A stretch of 64,000 nucleotides of DNA from Eubacteriales bacterium (GCA_030536255.1 JAUNQI010000003.1:60558-124557), one strand, 5' to 3'. Counted from the first letter of the stretch, positions 24,083 to 32,738 are shown. The notes: generated by a model not told the origin, from the letters alone. Made by a program: numbers and translations.

Positions 24083-24673
24083 ATGTTTAAGTTCAATACA
24101 TATTTGACCCGCCCGTTTATAAAGCTGAATGGCGTAAAGTTCGGAGACAATAATCAGTTGATCGGATGGCCGTTTATTTTCCGTTTTCCAAAAGCATCAA
24201 TTGAAATCGGCAACGGATGCATCATCCGAAGCAACTTCTGGTCAAACCTTCTGGGGCTCTATCAAAGGACGATCATCATTGCCAAACACAATGGAAAAAT
24301 AAAGATTGGTGATAACGTTGGCATTTCCGGGTCAACGGTTTACGCCTGGAACAGCATCACCATCGGCGACCGAACAATGATTGGAGCCAACTGCAAAATT
24401 CTCGATTCGGACCTCCATCCTCTTGATCCTGCAGACAGGAATCCAGACAACCCAGAGGCTGTTAAAACTGCTCCGATCAATATCGGTCCCGATTGCTTTA
24501 TCGGTTGCAACTGTCTGATTCTCAAAGGAGTAACCATAGGTGAAGGCGCTGTAATTGGAGCTGGAAGTGTAGTTACGAAGGATGTTCCCGCTTTTTCCAC
24601 CGCCGCTGGAAATCCTGCCAGAATAGTTTCATACTGTCATAATAAAAACAGTAATAACTCATTTTTAAGTTAA
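24083..24673 (+). CDS. Hexapeptide-repeat acyltransferase
   Basis: Left-handed beta-helix O- or N-acetyltransferase, cytoplasmic, probably acting on a sugar of the surface polymer. The 196-aa sequence shows hexapeptide repeats (IKIGDNVGISGSTVYAW, ITIGDRTMIGANCKIL), the active-site loop DSDLHPLDPADRNPD with its histidine, then GPDCFIGCNCLILKGVTIGE and AAGNPARIV near the end, as in Maa/NodL/WbbJ-type enzymes. ATG follows CGGAG. First gene of the plus-strand surface-polymer locus; 24 bases before the small membrane protein. Confidence 0.88.
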   Translation: MFKFNTYLTRPFIKLNGVKFGDNNQLIGWPFIFRFPKASIEIGNGCIIRSNFWSNLLGLYQRTIIIAKHNGKIKIGDNVGISGSTVYAWNSITIGDRTMIGANCKILDSDLHPLDPADRNPDNPEAVKTAPINIGPDCFIGCNCLILKGVTIGEGAVIGAGSVVTKDVPAFSTAAGNPARIVSYCHNKNSNNSFLS

Positions 24674-24697
24674 ATTTTTAAATTTTGGAGGTTTATT

Positions 24698-24925
24698 ATG
24701 TTTTCTCTTCATTCCATGTTCGTTTTTCTTTATCTTGACCCTTCAGTAATTACTTACACAATTCAGGTAGTCGGTGGAATTGTTATCGCTATAGGGACTT
24801 TTATTGGTCTTTATTGGCATAAGGCAAAGAAAAACGTAAAGCGTAAGCTAGGTATTGACGATGATTCAAAAAAAGAGATTGAGGAAGACATCGTCGAAAT
24901 AGAAGATGAAGGTTCTGCAAAGTGA
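24698..24925 (+). CDS. Small single-pass membrane protein
   Basis: A 75-aa protein of no named family that I recognise: a hydrophobic start, one TM helix (about residues 22-45), a basic patch (HKAKKNVKRKL) and an acidic tail (EIEEDIVEIEDEG). Good ribosome binding site (TTGGAGGTTTATT). Its stop overlaps the GTG start of the YidC fusion (GTGA), so the two are translationally coupled. An accessory of the adjoining membrane transferase is the obvious guess. Confidence 0.75.
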   Translation: MFSLHSMFVFLYLDPSVITYTIQVVGGIVIAIGTFIGLYWHKAKKNVKRKLGIDDDSKKEIEEDIVEIEDEGSAK

Positions 24926-26820
24926 ATTCACTTCTTGATATTATTGCTATTCCGCTCGAAACACTTCTTTCATTATGCTACAATTTAGTGGGAAGTTACG
25001 GCTGGGCGATTGTCATTTTTACCTTTTTAACCAAAATAATTTTGCTTCCCATTTCTGTCTGGGTTCAGAAAAACAGCCTAAAAATGGTTCGTTTAATGCC
25101 GGAAATAAACAGACTCAAGTCAAAATACTATGGGGATAATGATTCGATTGCTGAAGAAACTCAGAAACTATATAAACGTGAGAAATACTATCCTCTTGTA
25201 AGTTCAATTCCGGCAATACTCCAGATCCTACTTCTTCTCGGTGTGATAAGCGCAGTTAAAAAGACCATCGGAAATACTGGAAGTTTTCTCACCGCTGTAC
25301 CAGCCCAAGCTGGCAGATTTACCATTCTAGTACCAATAATTGCAGCTATTGCCTCATTTTTTTTAGGAATTGCGCAAAACAGAATCAACCCTCTGCAGCG
25401 AGAACAAAGAAAAAGCCAGCAATGGGCGACAAACATTCTATCAATCGCTATTTCTTTTTTCTTGGGTTTTTTTGTTTCTATCGGCGTTGGAATCTATTGG
25501 ATTTGTAGCAATCTGTTTTCAATTCTTCAGCAATTATTACTAAACTTCCTGGTAAAGCCAGAAAATTATGTAAACTATGAAGAGCTAATAAAAAGCAAAG
25601 AGGAATTGAATGGAATCGTTGGTTTTTCCGAAAAGCTAACCAGAGAAAACAGGAAGAGAGAAAAGATTGACTATAAGAAATTCTTTTCTGTTGCGAACAA
25701 ACATCTGGTATTTTACTCGGAAAAAAGCGGTTTTTATAAGTATTACGAGAATATCATTGAGTATCTTTTAAAACACTCAAATGTGATTATCCATTACATT
25801 ACAAATGATCCGGATGATCAGATTTTCAGTATTGCTGAAGAAGAACCAAAGATCCATCCATACTATATTTCAGAAAATAAGCTGATAACTCTGTTTATGA
25901 AAATGGATGCAGATATTGTCGTAATGACTACGCCTGACCTCGATAATATGTATCTTAAAAGGAGTTATGTCAGGAAAGATATCGAATATATTTATACCTT
26001 CCATTATCCTCTGAGTACACACATGGTTCTTCGTACAGGAGCACTTGATAAGTATGACACTGTTTTTTGTGTTGGAGATTTTCAGTTTGATGAAATCAGG
26101 TCTGCAGAAAAATTATACGGACTTCCAAAGAAAAAACTATTATCTGTCGGATATGGGCAATTAGAACAGCTCTATAAAAGCTATAATATGCTAGATACGA
26201 ATGATGAAACAACAATTCCGCATATTCTGATAGCTCCCTCATGGCAACAAGATAACATTCTGGATAGCTGTATCGACAGATTATTAGAAGAATTACTAGA
26301 CAAAGGTTTTCGCATTACTGTTCGACCGCATCCGGAATATATAAAGCGATATAAGTCTAAAATTGATTCGCTAGTACAGAAATATATCAATGTTAACCCT
26401 AATGAACTTTTCTTTGAACTTGATTTCACAAGTAATCAGTCTATTTTCGCTTCTGATGTATTAATAACAGACTGGTCCGGAACAGCATATGAGTTTTCCT
26501 TTGTCACACTCCGTCCATCTGTTTTCATTGATACTCCGCCAAAAATCAATAACCCTGAATACACAAAGCTTGGGATAGAACCGCTTGAATTGGCGCTTCG
26601 GGACAAAATCGGTATCAGGACAGCACCTGACACATTTGCAGGCCTCTCAGACAAAATATGGACTCTTATTAAAGAAAAGAATAAATATGCTGATACCATT
26701 GAATCTTTGCGAAACAGGTATATTGCCAATTTTGGAGAAAGTGGGACTATTGCCGGACAATATATAATAAAAGCTCTTATCGAAAAAAAGAACGTCGCTA
26801 TGGGAGATGCCAAAAAATGA
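24922..26820 (+). CDS. YidC/Oxa1-like membrane insertase domain fused to CDP-glycerol glycerophosphotransferase-like domain
   Basis: Residues 1 to about 215 are a YidC/Oxa1/Alb3-like module: IAIPLETLLSLCYNLVGSYG, then VIFTFLTKIILLPISVWVQK, the charged cytoplasmic hairpin (KMVRLMPEINRLKSKYYG), and further TM helices to about 210. Residues 240-620 are a soluble GT-B region like TagB/TagF: FHYPLSTHMV, GYGQLEQLY, IAPSWQQDN, TVRPHPEY (His470) and SDVLITDWSGTAYEFS, the counterpart of the TDYSS motif. TagF-type enzymes transfer phospho-alditols from CDP donors to wall polymers. Next to phosphonate genes a CMP-phosphonate donor is the likely substrate (inference). GTG start overlaps the upstream stop by four bases. 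I know no characterised protein with this pairing. Confidence 0.85.
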   Translation: MNSLLDIIAIPLETLLSLCYNLVGSYGWAIVIFTFLTKIILLPISVWVQKNSLKMVRLMPEINRLKSKYYGDNDSIAEETQKLYKREKYYPLVSSIPAILQILLLLGVISAVKKTIGNTGSFLTAVPAQAGRFTILVPIIAAIASFFLGIAQNRINPLQREQRKSQQWATNILSIAISFFLGFFVSIGVGIYWICSNLFSILQQLLLNFLVKPENYVNYEELIKSKEELNGIVGFSEKLTRENRKREKIDYKKFFSVANKHLVFYSEKSGFYKYYENIIEYLLKHSNVIIHYITNDPDDQIFSIAEEEPKIHPYYISENKLITLFMKMDADIVVMTTPDLDNMYLKRSYVRKDIEYIYTFHYPLSTHMVLRTGALDKYDTVFCVGDFQFDEIRSAEKLYGLPKKKLLSVGYGQLEQLYKSYNMLDTNDETTIPHILIAPSWQQDNILDSCIDRLLEELLDKGFRITVRPHPEYIKRYKSKIDSLVQKYINVNPNELFFELDFTSNQSIFASDVLITDWSGTAYEFSFVTLRPSVFIDTPPKINNPEYTKLGIEPLELALRDKIGIRTAPDTFAGLSDKIWTLIKEKNKYADTIESLRNRYIANFGESGTIAGQYIIKALIEKKNVAMGDAKK

Positions 26821-27524
26821 AAGTGTTAATTCTCAATTCAGGACTGGGACACCGAATGGGAGCTATTACCGCAGAACATCCAAAATGCATGACAGAAATC
26901 TCAGCTTCGGATACTATACTCAGCAGACAACTCCGGCTGTTATCTCAAAATGGTTTAACGGAAGTCATAATGACTACTGGTTATTACGACAAAGTTTTAA
27001 TCGATTATTGTCAATCACTAAATCTCCCCATACATTTTACATTTGTAAATAATCCATTATATGCTCAAACAAACTATATTTATTCTATCTATTGTGCACG
27101 AGAATACCTGAAAGGAGATATGTTACTTATTCATGGTGATCTCGTATTCGAACAATCTGTACTTCAGGAATTACTTAAATGCAGTACGAGCTGTATGAAG
27201 GTAAGTTCCACTATTCCATTACCACAAAAGGATTTTAAAGCAGTCGTTCACAACGGCCTGATTGAAAAAGTAGGTATTGAGTATTTTTCTGACGCTCTGG
27301 AAGCGCAGGCTATGTATAAGCTTCTGTCTGAAGACTGGAAGATATGGCTGGATAGGATCTGTAAGTTCTGTGAATCCGGAAATACTGGTTGTTATGCTGA
27401 AGTCGCACTTAATGAGATTACAAATATGTGCAACATCAAAGCACTTGATGTAGGGAACAGACTTTGCACTGAAATTGATACTCCGGAAGATCTCTGGAAA
27501 GTGAAGGAATTGATAAGTGAGTAA
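26817..27524 (+). CDS. LicC-like nucleotidyltransferase
   Basis: Predicted to activate a phosphonate or phospho-alcohol as a CMP derivative. The 235-aa protein starts MKVLILNSGLGHRMGAIT, the G-x-G-x-R-M pyrophosphorylase loop, followed by EHPKCMTEIS (lysine in the usual P-K-x-M position), ADGD-type acidic strand as LLIHGDLVFE and EIDTPEDL near the end. This is the arrangement of LicC, the CTP:phosphocholine cytidylyltransferase, and of phosphonate cytidylyltransferases. ATGA overlap with the upstream fusion gene and an 8-base overlap with PEP mutase show a tight operon. Confidence 0.8.
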   Translation: MKVLILNSGLGHRMGAITAEHPKCMTEISASDTILSRQLRLLSQNGLTEVIMTTGYYDKVLIDYCQSLNLPIHFTFVNNPLYAQTNYIYSIYCAREYLKGDMLLIHGDLVFEQSVLQELLKCSTSCMKVSSTIPLPQKDFKAVVHNGLIEKVGIEYFSDALEAQAMYKLLSEDWKIWLDRICKFCESGNTGCYAEVALNEITNMCNIKALDVGNRLCTEIDTPEDLWKVKELISE

Positions 27525-28818
27525 AAAGGTTTTTCTCAGTATGAGCACCGACGTCATTCACGGCGGCCATATTAATATTATAAAAAGAGCTTCTGAGCTT
27601 GGAGAGCTTACAGTTGGTGTTCTCAGCGATGAAGTAGTTGCAAGTTATAAACGCTTTCCTGTTCTTTCCTGCGATGAAAGGATGAAAATTGCTAGAGCAA
27701 TTACAGGCGTAAAGAACGTAATCCGTCAGGATTCGCTTTCTTACAGAACAATAATTGATGCGATTAAACCGGATATTGTTGTCCATGGTGATGACTGGAA
27801 GACTGGCTTTCAGGAACCAATCCGTAACGAAGTTATAAACCTATTGAATGAATACGGTGGAGAACTCGTAGAGTTTCCCTATACAATAAATGAAGAATTT
27901 GATCAAATTGAAGCTTCTGTACGCGAACAACTTTCAATGCCAGATATACGAAGAGGAAGGCTCAAAAAACTCATTGGAATGAAAGGGACAATAACCGCAC
28001 TTGAAGCTCACAGTGGAATTACAGGCTTAATTGCAGAAAAAACTGCCGTACTTCAAGATGGAAAAACATATCAGTTTGACGCAATGTGGGTATCATCACT
28101 CTGTGACTCAACTGCTAAAGGGAAACCTGATATTGAACTCGTTGACATGACGTCCAGATTTAAAACAATTGATGATATCATGGAGGTTACAACAAAACCA
28201 GTTATTTTCGATGGAGACACTGGCGGATTAGCGGAACATTTCATATATACAGTTCGTTCTCTTGAACGTATGGGGGTCTCCATGGTAATAATCGAGGATA
28301 AGACGGGCCTGAAAAAAAATTCTTTGTTTGGAACAGATGTTTCTCAAACGCAAGATACTGTTGAAAATTTCTGTTACAAAATCAGGGCCGGTAAGAAAGC
28401 ACAGAAAACAAAAGACTTCATGATCTGTGCACGGATTGAAAGTCTTATCCTTGAACGAGGAATGGACGATGCACTGATGCGTGCTTTTGCATTCGTCGAA
28501 GCCGGTGCAGATGCTATTATGATTCACTCACGAAAAAAAGACCCTTCGGAGATAATTGAATTCATCAAAAGTTTTAGAGCCAATGATAAAATAACACCCA
28601 TTGTTATTGTCCCAACATCTTTTAATTCCGTAACTGAGGATGAATGGAAAGCGATTGGGGCAAATGTTATTATTTATGCGAACCAACTTACCAGAAGTGG
28701 ATTTCCTGCAATGCAGAGTGCAGCAAAAATGATTCTTGAAAATCACAGAGCGAAAGAATGTGACGAGGCACTTTGTATGCCGATAAAAGATATAATTACT
28801 CTTATTCCGGAGGAATAA
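27517..28818 (+). CDS. aepX: Phosphoenolpyruvate mutase with N-terminal cytidylyltransferase domain
   Basis: Interconverts phosphoenolpyruvate and phosphonopyruvate, the C-P bond-forming step of phosphonate biosynthesis. The 433-aa protein has residues 1-135 as a TagD/GCT-like cytidylyltransferase (STDVIHGGHINIIKRA with H-x-G-H) and residues about 140-433 as PepM: MWVSSLCDSTAKGKPD, then VIFDGDTGG, VIIEDKTGLKKNS (Glu260-Asp-Lys) with the N-S after Lys, and ICARIESLI. The E-D-K-x-x-x-K-x-N-S motif distinguishes true mutase from isocitrate-lyase-like relatives. GTG start after AAGGAATTG. The symbol follows Bacteroides aepX, which I recall as also carrying a nucleotidyltransferase domain. Confidence 0.92.
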   Translation: MSKKVFLSMSTDVIHGGHINIIKRASELGELTVGVLSDEVVASYKRFPVLSCDERMKIARAITGVKNVIRQDSLSYRTIIDAIKPDIVVHGDDWKTGFQEPIRNEVINLLNEYGGELVEFPYTINEEFDQIEASVREQLSMPDIRRGRLKKLIGMKGTITALEAHSGITGLIAEKTAVLQDGKTYQFDAMWVSSLCDSTAKGKPDIELVDMTSRFKTIDDIMEVTTKPVIFDGDTGGLAEHFIYTVRSLERMGVSMVIIEDKTGLKKNSLFGTDVSQTQDTVENFCYKIRAGKKAQKTKDFMICARIESLILERGMDDALMRAFAFVEAGADAIMIHSRKKDPSEIIEFIKSFRANDKITPIVIVPTSFNSVTEDEWKAIGANVIIYANQLTRSGFPAMQSAAKMILENHRAKECDEALCMPIKDIITLIPEE

Positions 28819-28821
28819 AAG

Positions 28822-29769
28822 GTGATATTGACTGGATTTGAACAAAACAAATCGGTTTTATTAGGTAAGCGTTTATTTCTTGTATGTGGGAAATCTTTTG
28901 ATAAACTTGAAATATCAAAATACATTAATGATCTTAAACCTTTTCGCTTCAGTGGGTTTACACCAAATCCCAAAATTGAAGAGGTACAAGCAGGTTTAAA
29001 ATTATTTAACACTTCCGTATTTGATGCAATTCTGGCCATTGGGGGCGGAAGTGCACTTGATGTTGCAAAATGTATTAAATATTACAGTAAATCGAATATT
29101 GAACTGATTGCTATTCCTACAACTGCCGGTACTGGCTCCGAATCAACCCATTTTGCTGTAGTATACAAGGATGGCATTAAACAGTCTGTTGCTGACAAAA
29201 CGCTTCTTCCTGATATTGTTATTCTTGAGCCTTCTGTTTTAAAAAATGTTCCTGATTATACTAGAAAGAGTACAATGCTTGACGCGCTCTGTCATGCGAT
29301 TGAATCCTGGTGGTCTGTAAAGCATACACCTAAGAGCAGAGCCCTTTCAGAACATGCAATTGAACTTATCATGAACAATAAAAATGCGTATTTAGCAAAT
29401 ATTGATTCCGCAAATCATGAAATGCTAAAAGCAGCAAATCTCGCCGGACAGGCAATTAATATCACTACAACAACAGCTGCTCACGCCATGTGTTACAAGC
29501 TTACCAGTATGTATAAACTTCAGCATGGGCATGCAGCAGCTATTTGTCTCCCACAAGTATGGAATTATATTGAAGCTTGCCCTGGAATTACAAAAAAAGA
29601 TTTTGTTTCATTACTTAAAGAACTTGATATATCTTATCCTGTCTCCTCTAACAGAGAATCCGACCTGGATATTCTTGCCGACTCAGTAAATGTTGAAAGA
29701 CTTAGTAACAGCCCGGTGTTATTCGACAGAGGCACATTACGTTCAATGTATGGGGAAATTGTAAAATGA
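28822..29769 (+). CDS. Iron-containing alcohol dehydrogenase, probable phosphonoacetaldehyde reductase
   Basis: Predicted to reduce phosphonoacetaldehyde to 2-hydroxyethylphosphonate. The 315-aa product carries LAIGGGSALDVAKCIKYY (NAD site), IPTTAGTGSESTHFAVVY, LDALCHAIESWWS and KLQHGHAAAICLPQVW, with the aspartate and three histidines of the group III metal site visible. Family members are about 360-390 aa; here the C-terminal helical bundle is shortened by some 50-60 residues. GTG start follows GGAGGAAT. The function is assigned from its position between PEP mutase and phosphonopyruvate decarboxylase; PhpC and FomC are the known enzymes of this reaction. No transaminase is present that would give aminoethylphosphonate instead. 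Confidence 0.85.
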   Translation: MILTGFEQNKSVLLGKRLFLVCGKSFDKLEISKYINDLKPFRFSGFTPNPKIEEVQAGLKLFNTSVFDAILAIGGGSALDVAKCIKYYSKSNIELIAIPTTAGTGSESTHFAVVYKDGIKQSVADKTLLPDIVILEPSVLKNVPDYTRKSTMLDALCHAIESWWSVKHTPKSRALSEHAIELIMNNKNAYLANIDSANHEMLKAANLAGQAINITTTTAAHAMCYKLTSMYKLQHGHAAAICLPQVWNYIEACPGITKKDFVSLLKELDISYPVSSNRESDLDILADSVNVERLSNSPVLFDRGTLRSMYGEIVK

Positions 29770-30884
29770 AAGCTGACCAATTTATAAATATCATAGGATC
29801 GGATTTCTTTACCGGTGTTCCTGATTCGCAGCTAAAGCCACTTTGTAACTTTCTGATTGATAAATATGGAATTGATGAAAAACATCACTTAATAGCAGCA
29901 AATGAAGGTAATGCTACAGCTCTTGCTGCTGGTTATTATCTGGCTACCAGTAAAATTCCAGTAGTTTATATGCAAAATTCCGGTGAAGGCAATATAATTA
30001 ATCCTGTAGCTTCACTGTTGAATGACGAGATTTACGGCATCCCTTGCATTTTTATTATTGGGTGGAGAGGCGAGCCCTCCATACACGACGAACCTCAGCA
30101 TATTTTTCAAGGTGAGGTAACCTGTAAACTCTTAGAAGTAATGGATATTAAATATCATGTTATCGATAGGTTAACGGATGCAGATGAGATAAAAGCAACT
30201 ATGGATTATTTTAAAAATCTCCTAAATAGAGGGAAACAAGTTGCATTCGTTGTTCGGAAAGGTGCTCTTGAATATGACAAAACTGTCATTTATTCAAATG
30301 AAAACAATATGCTTCGAGAAGAAATCATCGCGCATATTGTCGCTGTATCTAAAAATGACCCCATAATTTCTACTACAGGAAAAATATCTCGTGAACTGTT
30401 CGAAATAAGAGAGAAGCTCGGGCAAAATCATAGCCATGACTTTCTTACAGTAGGTTCAATGGGGCATAGTTCTTCAATTGCACTTGGTATTTCATCCCAG
30501 ATACCAGAGAAAAAAGTATGGATCATTGATGGTGACGGAGCTGCATTGATGCATATGGGTTCCATGGCGGTCATCGGTGCAAGCTCTCCTAATAATCTCG
30601 TTCATATAGTTATTAATAATTCTGCACATGAATCTGTAGGTGGAATGCCAACTGTAGCTGGGAAAATTAATTTTGTTTCTATCGCTAAAGGATGTGGTTA
30701 CAAAAATGCTGTTTGTGTATCCACTTATGACGAGTTAGATGATATCTTAGCAAAAGCAAAGTATCAAAATGAACTAAGCTTCATAGAAGTGAAAAGCGCT
30801 CTTGGTTCTCGTGACAATCTCGGGAGACCAACAACGACCCCAAAAGATAATAAAGTTGTATTTATGCAAACTCTTCAATCTTAA
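29766..30884 (+). CDS. aepY: Phosphonopyruvate decarboxylase
   Basis: Thiamine-diphosphate enzyme that decarboxylates phosphonopyruvate to phosphonoacetaldehyde and so pulls the unfavourable mutase reaction forward. The 372-aa protein has FFTGVPDSQLKPLCNF, AANEGNATALAAGYYLAT, YMQNSGEGNIINPVAS (usually SGLGN) and GWRGEPSIHDEPQH in the N-terminal half. In the second half are IDGDGAALMHMGSMAVIG and NNSAHESVGG, the GDG...N thiamine-diphosphate motif. Full length. ATGA overlap with the dehydrogenase. Last gene of the overlapping set; a promoter and a new gene follow. Confidence 0.93.
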   Translation: MKADQFINIIGSDFFTGVPDSQLKPLCNFLIDKYGIDEKHHLIAANEGNATALAAGYYLATSKIPVVYMQNSGEGNIINPVASLLNDEIYGIPCIFIIGWRGEPSIHDEPQHIFQGEVTCKLLEVMDIKYHVIDRLTDADEIKATMDYFKNLLNRGKQVAFVVRKGALEYDKTVIYSNENNMLREEIIAHIVAVSKNDPIISTTGKISRELFEIREKLGQNHSHDFLTVGSMGHSSSIALGISSQIPEKKVWIIDGDGAALMHMGSMAVIGASSPNNLVHIVINNSAHESVGGMPTVAGKINFVSIAKGCGYKNAVCVSTYDELDDILAKAKYQNELSFIEVKSALGSRDNLGRPTTTPKDNKVVFMQTLQS

Positions 30885-30935
30885 AGTGTGAAAATATAAT
30901 ATTTTAAACGATGTTTAGAAAACATTTATTCCTAG

Positions 30936-30963
30936 TTGAGCATACTATCTGTCTTACTATAGT
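30936..30963 (+). promoter_or_regulatory. Possible promoter before the sulfatase-like gene
   Basis: -35 TTGAGC (30936-30941), 16-base spacer, -10 TATAGT (30958-30963). A small hairpin (ATGTTT/AAACAT, about 30911-30925) lies upstream. Moderate match. Confidence 0.4.
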
Positions 30964-31010
30964 CCAACAATATGACTTTAGTATAAATGCATATAGAGGT
31001 CTATAAACAA

Positions 31011-32738
31011 ATGATAAAAAAAACACATAACAAAATATCATATTCTACTATTTTTGTTAATTTTTTCTTTTTTTTAACTATTCTCTTTTTTACTCCGATG
31101 GAAATCTATATCGGTAATATTTCTGAGTTTTCTTTTCCTCCCGACAATGTTTGGTGGATACTTTTAATATTTGCCGTTCTTCTTTCTGTTGGAATTTCTA
31201 TAATTGAATCTTTATTTATTAAATTACAAGATTATTTTAACTGCATTCTTTTTTCTCTCGGAGTTTGTTTTTATCTGCAAAGACTATTTTTTAATTCTCA
31301 TCTTCAAACCCTAACAGGTGAACTTATTCAATTTTCAAAATCTGTAGTGTATTCAAATATAATAATATGGCTCTTAATTTTTTCCTCGCTTTTTTCCATA
31401 TTAATGTATTTAAAGCGCTCAAAAAGTATACAGTTTCTACATTCAACTTTGTTAATTGCCGCTGCTGAGTTGTGTGTTATCCAGTTTCTAGGTTTCGGTG
31501 GTGCCATTATTAACATGGAAGATTATTCTGATGATGATATCTACCTATCTACTTCTGGAGAATTTGAATTATCACCTAAGAATAATGTTTTATATTTTAT
31601 CTTAGATACCTGTGATGGGCAATTTGTTCGGGAAGCACTTGAAACTGATCCGGATCTCTTTTCAGAGTTTACTGGTTTTACATATTATCCAAACGCCACA
31701 ACAACATATAGCAGAACATACCCTGCTATTCCTTATCTTTTAACAAAATCATTTTGTGATTTTAGTAAGCCATATAAATCCTATATTGATGAAGCATATG
31801 AAAAGAGTGATTTTCTAAACTTAATCAGTGCACATGATACGGATATTCGAATATACACATCCACTCACTATCTTAGTCATTCTGTATACAACTTAGTAGA
31901 TAATCTTTCTTCATACGATAGCGGATCTCTTCAAGTCTTGTCACCGTTAAATTTGATAAAATCTATGATACGAATATCCGGATATCAAGGAATGCCGTAT
32001 CTTCTTAAACCTCTTTTTTCATATACTGTTGAACCGATTAACAGAAATGTAATGAAAAATATTCCTGAAGATTACTTTACAAAAGGAACTAATGAATTTG
32101 AGTTTTCCAAACGTTTAAATAAGCAGGGCGTAACAACTAACGACTCATATGATTCGGCTTTCCGTTTCTATCATTTGTTTGGTCCCCATCCTGGCTGTAT
32201 AATGAATTCAGAAGCACATTACGATCCCAATGCTACTCAAGTTGATACACTTCGTGGTGATATAAAAATTCTTAACGAATATTTTTCCTATATGAAAGAA
32301 CTTGGAATATACGATAACTCTACAATAATCATCACTGCTGATCATGGAAATCAAAACGAATCTGAAGATTTACTTCTTCACCAGCCTCCTTGTTGTATTA
32401 TGCTTGTAAAAGAAGCGGGAAAGGGATCATCCTTTGAAATACAAACATCTTCTTCCCCTGTTTGCCAAGATGATTTGTTTTCAGTTGTTCTAAATGCATT
32501 GGGAATTTCAAGTTCTAAATATGGTGAAGCAATCTACGAAATATCAGAAGATTCTGCTCGTGATCGCTACTATTATCACACTGCTCAAATCAACGCCACG
32601 AACGGTGAGGTCGCTCTTCGTGAATATAAAATATCCGGTAATGCAGAGGATTTTTCCAACTGGCAGCTTACAGGGAAGTATTGGGATATCATCCATTCGG
32701 CAAATGCTGTGTCAAAGACGCGTCTGAACACACAATAA
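31011..32738 (+). CDS. Membrane-anchored sulfatase/alkaline-phosphatase superfamily protein (LTA-synthase-like)
   Basis: A 575-aa protein with about five N-terminal TM helices (residues 10-165) and an extracytoplasmic domain of the alkaline phosphatase fold. Motifs include NVLYFILDTCDGQF (metal Asp), TTTYSRTYPA (candidate Thr nucleophile) and IIITADHGNQNESEDLL (D-H-G). This is the topology of LtaS and phosphoethanolamine transferases, so it may transfer a phospho- or phosphono-alcohol, or remove one. ATG 31011 is preferred to ATG 30987 because GAGG (30996-30999) precedes only it, though spacing is long. It follows the phosphonate genes on the same strand, which argues for a shared polymer. 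Confidence 0.75.
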   Translation: MIKKTHNKISYSTIFVNFFFFLTILFFTPMEIYIGNISEFSFPPDNVWWILLIFAVLLSVGISIIESLFIKLQDYFNCILFSLGVCFYLQRLFFNSHLQTLTGELIQFSKSVVYSNIIIWLLIFSSLFSILMYLKRSKSIQFLHSTLLIAAAELCVIQFLGFGGAIINMEDYSDDDIYLSTSGEFELSPKNNVLYFILDTCDGQFVREALETDPDLFSEFTGFTYYPNATTTYSRTYPAIPYLLTKSFCDFSKPYKSYIDEAYEKSDFLNLISAHDTDIRIYTSTHYLSHSVYNLVDNLSSYDSGSLQVLSPLNLIKSMIRISGYQGMPYLLKPLFSYTVEPINRNVMKNIPEDYFTKGTNEFEFSKRLNKQGVTTNDSYDSAFRFYHLFGPHPGCIMNSEAHYDPNATQVDTLRGDIKILNEYFSYMKELGIYDNSTIIITADHGNQNESEDLLLHQPPCCIMLVKEAGKGSSFEIQTSSSPVCQDDLFSVVLNALGISSSKYGEAIYEISEDSARDRYYYHTAQINATNGEVALREYKISGNAEDFSNWQLTGKYWDIIHSANAVSKTRLNTQ

